Below, piece by piece: positions 7,227-13,237 of a DNA stretch of 23,649 nucleotides; within the stretch, counting starts at the first letter, position 1, and the number at the start of each line of letters is the position of its first letter. Below the pieces are notes generated by a model. It made no database searches. It was not told the DNA's origin and was given only the letters and a program-made list of their open reading frames with translations. The translations under genes and the position numbers were made by a program. Location: positions 1 to 23,649 of the forward strand of contig JBAZPL010000011.1 of assembly GCA_041648155.1 (NCBI GenBank), written 5' to 3'. This stretch comes from SSS58A sp041648155. Lineage in GTDB: Bacteria > Krumholzibacteriota > Krumholzibacteriia > Krumholzibacteriales > Krumholzibacteriaceae.

Positions 7227-8540
7227 ATGGAAATAAAGCAGAAGCTGACGAAACCCAAGGGCAAGCTCGGCATTCTCACGCCGGGGATGGGTGCCGTCGC
7301 GACGACCTTCTACGCGGGGGTCGAGGCGGTCAGGCGCGGCTATGCGAAGCCGTTCGGCTCCCTCACGCAAATGGGGACGATCCGTCTCGGCAAGCGCACC
7401 GACAACCGCACGCCCCTGATCAAGGATTTCGTTCCGCTCGCCGGAATGGACGACCTCGTCTTCGGCGGATGGGATATCTTCGAGGACAACGCCTACGAAG
7501 CCGCGATGCACGCCGGCGTGCTCGAGCCGGCGCTCGTCGAAAAAGTGCGCCCGTTCCTCGAAAGCGTGAAGCCGATGAAAGCAGTTTTCGACCAGAACTA
7601 CGTGAAACGCCTCTCCGGCACATGGGTGAAGAAGGGAAAAACGTGGTGGGACCACGCCGAACAGCTCAAAGAGGACATTCTCGCCTTCAAGGAGCGCGAG
7701 AAATGCGATCGGCTCGTCATGGTCTGGTGCGCGAGCACCGAGATTTTCTTGAAGCCGACGGACGCGCACCGGGACATCGAATCGTTCGAGAAAGCTCTCA
7801 AGGTGCGGAGCGCGGAAATCGCGCCGAGCATGGTATACGCCTACGCTGCCCTGTCGCTCGGCATTCCCTTCGCGAACGGCGCGCCGAACCTCACCGTCGA
7901 CGTGCCCGCCCTCATCGAGCTCGCCCGCGAGAAGAACGTCCCCGTCTGCGGCAAGGACTTCAAGACGGGACAGACCCTCATGAAGACGATTCTCGCGCCC
8001 GGCCTCAAATCGCGCATGCTCGGCCTCAACGGCTGGTACTCGACGAACATTCTCGGGAACCGCGACGGCGAGGTGCTCGACGATCCCGAATCGTTCAAGA
8101 CGAAGGAGGAGAGCAAGCTCTCCGTCCTCGAGCACATCCTTCAGCCGAAGCTCTACCCCGACCTGTACGGGAAGTTCTCGCACGTCGTGCGGATCAACTA
8201 TTACCCGCCTCGCGGAGACAACAAGGAAGGCTGGGACAACGTCGACATCTTCGGATGGCTCGGCTACCCGATGCAGATCAAGATCAACTTCCTCTGCCGC
8301 GACTCGATCCTCGCCGCTCCCATCGTTCTCGACCTCGCGCTCTTCATGGACATGGCGCAGAGGGTCGGCATGCGCGGGATCCAGGAGTGGCTCTCGTTCT
8401 ATTTCAAGAGCCCGATGCACGCGGAGGGGCTCTATCCCGAGCACGATCTCTTCATCCAGCTCATAAAGCTCAAGAACACCCTGCGGTACATCCAGGGTGA
8501 GGACCTCATCACGCATCTCGGGCAGGAATACTACGATTGA
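7227..8540 (+). CDS. Inositol-3-phosphate synthase (myo-inositol-1-phosphate synthase)
   Basis: A 437-residue NAD-dependent isomerase converting D-glucose-6-phosphate to 1D-myo-inositol 3-phosphate. The N-terminus has the Rossmann loop LGILTPGMGAVATTFYAGV (about 14-32). The mid-region reads NGAPNLTVDVPAL and then VCGKDFKTGQT, the family's substrate/NAD loop. Later DSILAAPIVLDLALF matches the conserved catalytic region. Length fits the shorter bacterial/archaeal-type enzymes rather than the eukaryotic form of roughly 510 residues. AAAGGAG six bases before ATG 7227 sets the start. It lies divergent from a LysR regulator and an inositol monophosphatase, so the locus makes free inositol. No phosphatidylinositol synthase or phosphatase-coupled lipid gene lies nearby, so the fate of the inositol (lipid, compatible solute, thiol) is not shown here. 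Confidence 0.93.
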   Translation: MEIKQKLTKPKGKLGILTPGMGAVATTFYAGVEAVRRGYAKPFGSLTQMGTIRLGKRTDNRTPLIKDFVPLAGMDDLVFGGWDIFEDNAYEAAMHAGVLEPALVEKVRPFLESVKPMKAVFDQNYVKRLSGTWVKKGKTWWDHAEQLKEDILAFKEREKCDRLVMVWCASTEIFLKPTDAHRDIESFEKALKVRSAEIAPSMVYAYAALSLGIPFANGAPNLTVDVPALIELAREKNVPVCGKDFKTGQTLMKTILAPGLKSRMLGLNGWYSTNILGNRDGEVLDDPESFKTKEESKLSVLEHILQPKLYPDLYGKFSHVVRINYYPPRGDNKEGWDNVDIFGWLGYPMQIKINFLCRDSILAAPIVLDLALFMDMAQRVGMRGIQEWLSFYFKSPMHAEGLYPEHDLFIQLIKLKNTLRYIQGEDLITHLGQEYYD

Positions 8541-8567
8541 GCCGCCCCCGGGGCGCGCGGGAAAATC

Positions 8568-8600
8568 AAGAGGGAGCGTTCGAAACGCTCCCTCTTTCCT
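8568..8600. terminator. Bidirectional rho-independent terminator between convergent inositol synthase and htrA
   Basis: A perfect 13-bp stem, AAGAGGGAGCGTT (8568-8580) with AACGCTCCCTCTT (8584-8596), closes a 3-nt CGA loop. Rightward it is followed by TCCTTG. Leftward it is followed by GATTTTC, so both convergent genes have a short T-rich tail. It sits 27 nt past the synthase stop and 38 nt past the htrA stop. Confidence 0.9.
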
Positions 8601-8638
8601 TGTCGCAGATCTCCCCGCCGCGCGCGCCGCGGCTGCCG

Positions 8639-10111
8639 TTATGCTTTGATGACAATATTCAGGTAGGCGCCGCCGCGGTACACGGTGAGCATGAATTTGT
8701 CCCCCTTCATGCCCTTGACGAGACCCTTGAACGCGGCGAGATTGCCCACCGGCTTGAGATTGAACTTCACGATGACGTCTCCCCGGCTCAGACCCGCTTC
8801 CTCGGCTGGAGAGCCCCCTTCGACCTCGGTCACGAGCACTCCCTTGACGTCATCGGGAAGCTCGAGCTCCCGGCGGTATTCGTCGCTGAGATCGGCGAGC
8901 CCGATGCCCATGAGGAGCGCGAGCTCGGGCGTTGCCTTTTCTTCCTCCGGTTTCACGGCCGCGGCGGATTCGTCGGGCCGTTTATCGACGGCCACCTCGA
9001 CGCTCATCCCCTTGCCGTCGCGCAGAAGCTGAAGTTCGGCCTTTTCTCCGGGATGAATCGCGGAGACGTTCCTGCGGAGCTCGCCGAGGTTTTTCACTTC
9101 CTTGCCGTTCACCGCGGTGACGATATCGTTCACCTTGACGCCCGCTTTCATCGCGGGGCTTCCCTTTTCAACCGCCGTGATGATGACACCCTCCCCTTTC
9201 TCGATCCCGAAGAATTCGGCCTTGTCGGGAGTGAGGTCATCCATGCGGATACCGAGATACCCATGAATCACCCTGCCGTGCTTGATAATATCATCCATGA
9301 CGCCCTGGGCGACGTCGATCGGGATGGCAAAGCCGAGGCCGGCGTAGCTTCCCGTGTTCGAGATGATGAGATTGTTTATCCCGACGAGCTCGCCCCTGGT
9401 ATTGATGAGCGCTCCTCCGGAGTTGCCGGGATTGATCGCGGCGTCAGTCTGGATGAGCTCAACGTCCACCTGTCTCTCGGCAACCGCTTTCGACAGACCG
9501 CTCACGATTCCCATCGTGACGGTCTGGCCGACCTGGAAAGGATATCCGATCGCGAGCACCGTTTGCCCGAGCCTGAGCGCGGCGGCATCGCCGAACTTTA
9601 TTGTCGGCAGGTTCTTCGCTTCGACCTTGAGCACCGCCACGTCGGTGGTCTGGTCCGTACCCACAACCTTTGCGCTGAATTTCCGGTTGTCGGGAGGCGG
9701 CAGAACGACCTCCACCTCGTTGGCGCCGGAGACGAGATGATTGTTCGTGAGAATGTAGCCATCCTCCGTAACGATCACGCCCGAGCCGAGGAATCGCTCC
9801 ACGCGCTCCTGCGGGACGCCGAAGAATTTCCGGAAGAATGGATCCTGAAGCATCGGATTGCCCGAACTGCTCACGTTCGTCACTCGTTTCGAAGAAATGT
9901 TCACGACGGCAGGGACCGCCCGCTCGACTATGGTCGGAATATCCTCGTCGGCCGCCTGGGACTGCGCGTTCGCCTGGGGGAAGATGCTATCGGACGTTCC
10001 GGATCGCTCCGCGCGCGTTATGATTCTCTCCGCGCCCATTCCCATGAGAAAAATGAACGCCAATCCGGCGATGGTCAAAAGGAATTTAGCGCGAGTGCTT
10101 CGAAGTTTCAT
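8639..10111 (-). CDS. HtrA/DegP-family periplasmic serine protease with two PDZ domains
   Basis: A 490-residue envelope quality-control protease/chaperone. Residues 9-26 are a hydrophobic signal anchor (FLLTIAGLAFIFLMGMG) after a basic start, followed by a polar linker. The trypsin-like domain carries the full catalytic triad: His125 in LTNNHLV, Asp157 in TTDVAVL and Ser231 in NPGNSGGAL. PDZ1 begins near GYLGIRMDDLTPDKAEFFGI. PDZ2 (with GVLVTEVEGGSPAEEAGLSRGDVIVKFN) ends the chain. Length and two PDZ domains match DegP/DegQ (MucD) rather than single-PDZ DegS. The signal segment lacks a clear cleavage site, so it may stay membrane-anchored. GAGGAGG seven bases upstream fixes the ATG. It is monocistronic, closed by the bidirectional hairpin at 8568-8596. 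Confidence 0.95.
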   Translation of the reverse strand: MKLRSTRAKFLLTIAGLAFIFLMGMGAERIITRAERSGTSDSIFPQANAQSQAADEDIPTIVERAVPAVVNISSKRVTNVSSSGNPMLQDPFFRKFFGVPQERVERFLGSGVIVTEDGYILTNNHLVSGANEVEVVLPPPDNRKFSAKVVGTDQTTDVAVLKVEAKNLPTIKFGDAAALRLGQTVLAIGYPFQVGQTVTMGIVSGLSKAVAERQVDVELIQTDAAINPGNSGGALINTRGELVGINNLIISNTGSYAGLGFAIPIDVAQGVMDDIIKHGRVIHGYLGIRMDDLTPDKAEFFGIEKGEGVIITAVEKGSPAMKAGVKVNDIVTAVNGKEVKNLGELRRNVSAIHPGEKAELQLLRDGKGMSVEVAVDKRPDESAAAVKPEEEKATPELALLMGIGLADLSDEYRRELELPDDVKGVLVTEVEGGSPAEEAGLSRGDVIVKFNLKPVGNLAAFKGLVKGMKGDKFMLTVYRGGAYLNIVIKA

Positions 10112-10157
10112 CGCACAACCTCCTCAGTACCGCTAGGTGCGCTGGCACGCACTCTTG

Positions 10158-10186
10158 TAGATACGTCGTTCTTTCCGCGAAGTTCC
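10158..10186 (-). promoter_or_regulatory. Candidate ECF-sigma (sigma-E-like) promoter of htrA
   Basis: Read leftward, GGAACTT (10186-10180) is identical to the -35 core recognised by RpoE-type sigma factors. TCTA lies 18 bp further on (10161-10158), a spacing about 2-3 bp longer than the usual one. The start of transcription would be near 10151, giving a leader of about 40 nt. degP is a classic RpoE target in enterobacteria; the same control here is inference. Confidence 0.3.
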
Positions 10187-10381
10187 CGTTATCTCGCTCC
10201 CCCGGCACAAATCGCTTTCGTTTCGCCGCAGGGCCACATGCCGGGTCCATCACCTGGAATAATCCGAATAATGGCCCGCGGAATCAAGGGGAATCGCGGC
10301 GGATGCAGGCGCGCCGGGTCGCATCTTTTCCCGCGGCCGACGGCGGCGCGCCGCTTCGCATTCCCCGCGCGGCCCGCGGCC

Positions 10382-10406
10382 GCTCGCACATAGCTCGCAC
10401 ATAGCT
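10382..10406. repeat. 11-bp tandem direct repeat upstream of the oxidoreductase promoter
   Basis: GCTCGCACATA occurs twice back to back (10382-10392, 10393-10403), followed by a third partial GCT (10404-10406). The array ends 8 nt before the -35 hexamer at 10414. An 11-bp period is about one helical turn, so the two copies present the same face of DNA. This suggests an activator binding site, but no regulator is identified. Confidence 0.6.
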
Positions 10407-10413
10407 TCAGCCC

Positions 10414-10443
10414 TTGACATCGGCCTTTGAATGGCGATATATT
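10414..10443 (+). promoter_or_regulatory. Predicted sigma-70-type promoter of the 2-oxoacid oxidoreductase operon
   Basis: A consensus -35 TTGACA (10414-10419) is separated by 18 bp from -10 TATATT (10438-10443). Transcription would start near 10450, leaving a leader of about 115 nt before the first structural gene. Confidence 0.72.
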
Positions 10444-10514
10444 CCCGTGAGTCGCAGATGAACGCTTCAGGGTTTCAGAATAGATGATCCTCTACGCATT
10501 AGAGGAAATTTTTT

Positions 10515-10568
10515 ATGCCCCGGCCCCTTCCGCGGCAACGAAGTAACGCTTGGATGCGGAGCGTATGA
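10515..10568 (+). CDS. 17-codon leader ORF translationally overlapping the oxidoreductase alpha gene
   Basis: ATG at 10515 follows AGAGGA with an 8-nt gap, a better binding site than the downstream gene has on its own. It reads MPRPLPRQRSNAWMRSV and stops at TGA 10566-10568, which overlaps the alpha-subunit ATG (10565) as ATGA. The peptide is rich in Arg and Pro. The same ATGA arrangement joins the next two genes, so coupled translation from the leader is plausible. It could also be chance in a GC-rich leader; the evidence is position and binding site only. Confidence 0.4.
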   Translation: MPRPLPRQRSNAWMRSV

Positions 10569-11686
10569 ACGATAAACTCAGCGAACGGGTTCTCCTCGTG
10601 GACGGCTCGAGGCTCATCATCGAATCGGCGGTCTGCGCCGGGGCGGAGGTGTTCGTCGGGTACCCGATCACGCCGGCGAACCTCCTCTATCTCTACTCGA
10701 GCCGCCGGTTCCCCATGATGTTTCCCGCGCCCGACGAGATCAGCACGCTCCAGTGGATGTGCGGGTTCTCCGCGGCGGGTAAATATCCGATGACGGCCAC
10801 GAGTTTTCCCGGCTTCGCTCTGATGCTCGAATCGCTCAACATGGCGTACATGATGGAGCTTCCGATGCTCATCGTGCTGGCACAGAGACTTGGGCCCAGC
10901 ACCGGTTCGGCGACGACCGGGGCGGAGGGAGACCTCATGCTGCTCCGGGGAGCGATCTCGGGCGGGTATCCGTTCCCCGTGTTTTCCGTATCCTCCCCCG
11001 TGGATTGCTGGAATCTCACGGCGAAGGCCATATCGGCCTCGCTGAAGATGAGAACGCCTGTCGTGCTGCTCACATCGAAGGAGCTCGCCATGACCATGTC
11101 AACGGTGAGCGCCGACGATCTCGAGAACGTCGAGCGAGCGCAGTGGGAGCTTTCCTCCGGCGAGCGCTACCTCCCGTACCAACGGACCGACAGCCTCGTC
11201 CCTCCCTTCGCCCCTCTCGGGGACGGCCGTTTCCAGGTGAGGTTCAACGCGTCGACGCACGACGAAATGGGCCTGATCAGAAAGACCGACGCGGCGGCCC
11301 TCTCGAACACGACAAGATTGAAGGAGAAGGTGGAGAAATGGATCTCCGACTACACCTTCTATGAGCTCGACGAAGAGGCCGGCGCCAGGAAGCTCATCGT
11401 GAGCTACGGGATCACCTCGGGTTCGGCCCGCGAGGCGCTCGGGATCCTGCGAAAGAGCGGAGAGAAGGCGTCTCTCCTGATCGTCAAGACGCTCCTCCCC
11501 GTGCCGCCCGCCGTTATCGAGATCATGTCTCGATATGATCGCGTTTTCATCGCCGAGGAGAACCTCACCGGGCTCCTGTGCGAGATCATCTACGGTGTAT
11601 CGGGAAGACCGTCGGTGAAATCGATCGGTAAGATCGGCACGATGATAACCCCCCGGGAGATCGTGGACAGGGTGATGGAATCATGA
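10565..11686 (+). CDS. 2-oxoacid:ferredoxin oxidoreductase, alpha subunit (KorA-type)
   Basis: A 373-residue alpha subunit of a CoA-dependent 2-oxoacid:ferredoxin oxidoreductase, acting with TPP on 2-oxoglutarate, branched-chain or related 2-oxoacids in the cytoplasm. Residues 10-190 form the pyrimidine-binding domain, with VGYPITPAN (32-40), the family's conserved YPITP, and GPSTGSATTGAEGDLML. A C-terminal domain II (RKLIVSYGITSGSAREAL, ending PREIVDRVM) completes the typical alpha layout. No N-terminal gamma domain is fused here; gamma sits on the next gene instead. I prefer ATG 10565, with GCGGAG close upstream and an ATGA overlap with the leader ORF; an in-frame TTG at 10550 lacks a binding site. 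The stop overlaps the beta-gamma gene by ATGA. Which 2-oxoacid is used cannot be decided from sequence alone. Confidence 0.9.
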   Translation: MNDKLSERVLLVDGSRLIIESAVCAGAEVFVGYPITPANLLYLYSSRRFPMMFPAPDEISTLQWMCGFSAAGKYPMTATSFPGFALMLESLNMAYMMELPMLIVLAQRLGPSTGSATTGAEGDLMLLRGAISGGYPFPVFSVSSPVDCWNLTAKAISASLKMRTPVVLLTSKELAMTMSTVSADDLENVERAQWELSSGERYLPYQRTDSLVPPFAPLGDGRFQVRFNASTHDEMGLIRKTDAAALSNTTRLKEKVEKWISDYTFYELDEEAGARKLIVSYGITSGSAREALGILRKSGEKASLLIVKTLLPVPPAVIEIMSRYDRVFIAEENLTGLLCEIIYGVSGRPSVKSIGKIGTMITPREIVDRVMES

Positions 11687-12915
11687 CCTTTCTCGCATCG
11701 ATGAAACAGCCCTACTGCCCCGGTTGCGGCTACCACCTCGTCACTTCGCAGATCGCGAAGGCGCTCGAGAAGCTGAACATCAAGCCGCTCGACGTCGTGA
11801 TCTCGAGCGATATCGGCTGCGGCGGGCTGATCGACGCAAGCTTCAACGTGCATACGATCCACGGTCTGCACGGCCGGTCGGTCGCCCTCGCCATGGGGGC
11901 CGCCCTCGGCCTCGAGGACAAGAAGGTCATCGCCTTCCAGGGAGACGGCGGCGCGACCATCGGCCTGCAGCACCTGCTGGAGGCCGCCCGGTGGAACGTC
12001 GACATGACTCTCATCATCGTGAACAACATGATCTACGGAATGACGGGAGGACAGCCGAGCGGACTCACTCCGTTCGGTTTTACCACGGTCATCACCCCCC
12101 AGGGGCATCAGCAGCATCCGTACGATCTGGTCAAGCTCGCGTACGATGCGGGGGCGACATACGCGCTCAGGATTTTGGCGAAGGGGGATTTCAGCGAGAA
12201 GCTCGCGGGAGCCTTCGCGGTGAAGGGCTTTTCCATCGTCGAGATCGTATCCCCGTGCCCTTCGTACGGCGTGAAAGGGGTCAAGGAGCTTTCGGAAATG
12301 GGCATCGCCGATCTCGAGCTGAAACGCGAAAGAGAGCCGATGAAGCCGGTCGTGCGGGAATCGAAGTCGCTCATCAGGTCGGAGCTCAAGACCCTTTACG
12401 AAGCGGGTCTCAAGGATCGCATTGCCGTCGTGCTCGCCGGATCGGCGGGCGAAGGGGTCCAGTCCGCCGCGGAGCTGCTCGCCGAAGCCGCCATCCTCTC
12501 GGGCCTGAAAACGACCAAGAAGGGGGATTACCCCATCACGGTAGGAACGGGCTTTTCGCTCGCGGAGGTGATCCTCTCGGAGAAAAGGATCGACTACACC
12601 GGTATCCAGAAACCCGACGTGATCATCGTCACGTCCGATGACGGCCTCGCGCGGATCAGGAGCCTCCTCAAACCCGGAGATTCCACCCTGATCATCGCCG
12701 ATTCCTCCCTCTCCATCGAGGGGATGGAGAACGTCGTCCACCGCGATTTTCGCGGCGTAGCAGGAAAAAAAGGCGCATGCCTCGCGGCGATCGGTTTCTG
12801 GCTAAGACGCAGCTCGGTGATCCCCGAAGCCGCGCTTCGCGAGGCTACGAAGAAATCGAAGCACGCCGAGTCGCTGCTGAACTCGATTCAGAGCGCCGAG
12901 GGCCTCGACGCCTGA
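11683..12915 (+). CDS. 2-oxoacid:ferredoxin oxidoreductase, fused beta-gamma subunit
   Basis: A 410-residue chain joining two normally separate subunits. Residues 1-225 are the beta (TPP-binding) subunit. It has CPGCGY (Cys12, Cys15), SSDIGCGG (Cys46) and SPCPSYG (Cys192), the four expected [4Fe-4S] ligands. It also has the TPP/Mg motif GDGGATIG (87-94) ending at IVNN (112-115). Residues about 245-400 are the gamma domain, with LAGSAGEGVQSAAELLAEAA in place of the usual GxGGxG loop, then KKGDYPITVGTGFSLAEV. The ATG at 11683 overlaps the alpha stop (ATGA), so the two chains are made together. No ferredoxin-like delta subunit is present in the window, so electrons must go to a separately encoded ferredoxin. 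The Rossmann-like gamma half ends in a charged helical tail (to residue 410). Confidence 0.9.
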   Translation: MTFLASMKQPYCPGCGYHLVTSQIAKALEKLNIKPLDVVISSDIGCGGLIDASFNVHTIHGLHGRSVALAMGAALGLEDKKVIAFQGDGGATIGLQHLLEAARWNVDMTLIIVNNMIYGMTGGQPSGLTPFGFTTVITPQGHQQHPYDLVKLAYDAGATYALRILAKGDFSEKLAGAFAVKGFSIVEIVSPCPSYGVKGVKELSEMGIADLELKREREPMKPVVRESKSLIRSELKTLYEAGLKDRIAVVLAGSAGEGVQSAAELLAEAAILSGLKTTKKGDYPITVGTGFSLAEVILSEKRIDYTGIQKPDVIIVTSDDGLARIRSLLKPGDSTLIIADSSLSIEGMENVVHRDFRGVAGKKGACLAAIGFWLRRSSVIPEAALREATKKSKHAESLLNSIQSAEGLDA

Positions 12916-12923
12916 TCGGAAGC

Positions 12924-13124
12924 TCACCCGTACGTCTCGATGAATCTCTTGAAGGAGCGATCCCACGTTTTCTCTACGTCGTCGGGAAACGCGCACGCCG
13001 GGAGCTCCCTGTTTTCGAGATGATACCTGATGCAGTCGCAGCAGTCGCCGTGACGGGGGCAACCCCCGTACGAGCAATTGCACGCTCCCTTGTTGGCCTC
13101 GAGCTTCTCGCACCTCGCCGTCAT
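12924..13124 (-). CDS. Small cysteine-rich DUF6485-type protein
   Basis: A 66-residue protein with eight cysteines (5, 15, 17, 22, 28, 29, 31, 44), including KGACNCSYGGC and GDCCDCIRYH, followed by a conserved-looking ELPACAF and a helical, aromatic C-terminus. The layout matches my memory of the DUF6485 family, whose function is unknown; the cysteine spacing suggests a metal or iron-sulfur site. I choose ATG 13124 because AAAGGAG lies six bases upstream; an in-frame ATG at 13145 would precede that site. It converges on the oxidoreductase gene, with only 8 nt between the two stops. Confidence 0.75.
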   Translation of the reverse strand: MTARCEKLEANKGACNCSYGGCPRHGDCCDCIRYHLENRELPACAFPDDVEKTWDRSFKRFIETYG

Positions 13125-13186
13125 TTCGATCTCCTTTGCATTCATCCAGTCTAGTCGGATTTGGCCCTACAAGCACGGGAAAAAAT

Positions 13187-13196
13187 GTGCTATACT
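13187..13196 (+). promoter_or_regulatory. Candidate extended -10 promoter of the C25 protease gene
   Basis: TGC-TATACT (13188-13196) fits the extended -10 form TGnTATAAT; there is no good -35. Transcription would start near 13203, 35 nt before the chosen ATG at 13238. An inverted repeat AGCAC (13172-13176) / GTGCT (13187-13191) overlaps the element and could be an operator. Confidence 0.45.
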
Positions 13197-13237
13197 TACG
13201 CCAAACCTTTCGAGGAAGAAAAAGGCGCCGTTCTACC

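Larger units (their letters stand above)
10112..10514. other. Divergent control region between htrA and the oxidoreductase operon
   Basis: This stretch of about 400 bases has no convincing gene. It holds a candidate htrA promoter (10158-10186, leftward), an 11-bp tandem repeat (10382-10403), a good rightward promoter (10414-10443), and a transcribed leader with a 6-bp hairpin, TCCTCT (10488-10493) / AGAGGA (10501-10506), whose right arm is also the likely ribosome binding site of the leader ORF. A leftward 66-codon frame (10189-10389) has arginine- and proline-heavy composition and no binding site, and is not called. Confidence 0.6.

Noticed and set aside
8537..10393. 618-codon rightward open frame opposite htrA
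   Set aside because: Reads through the bidirectional terminator and the divergent control region, and is antisense to a protease with a complete catalytic triad.
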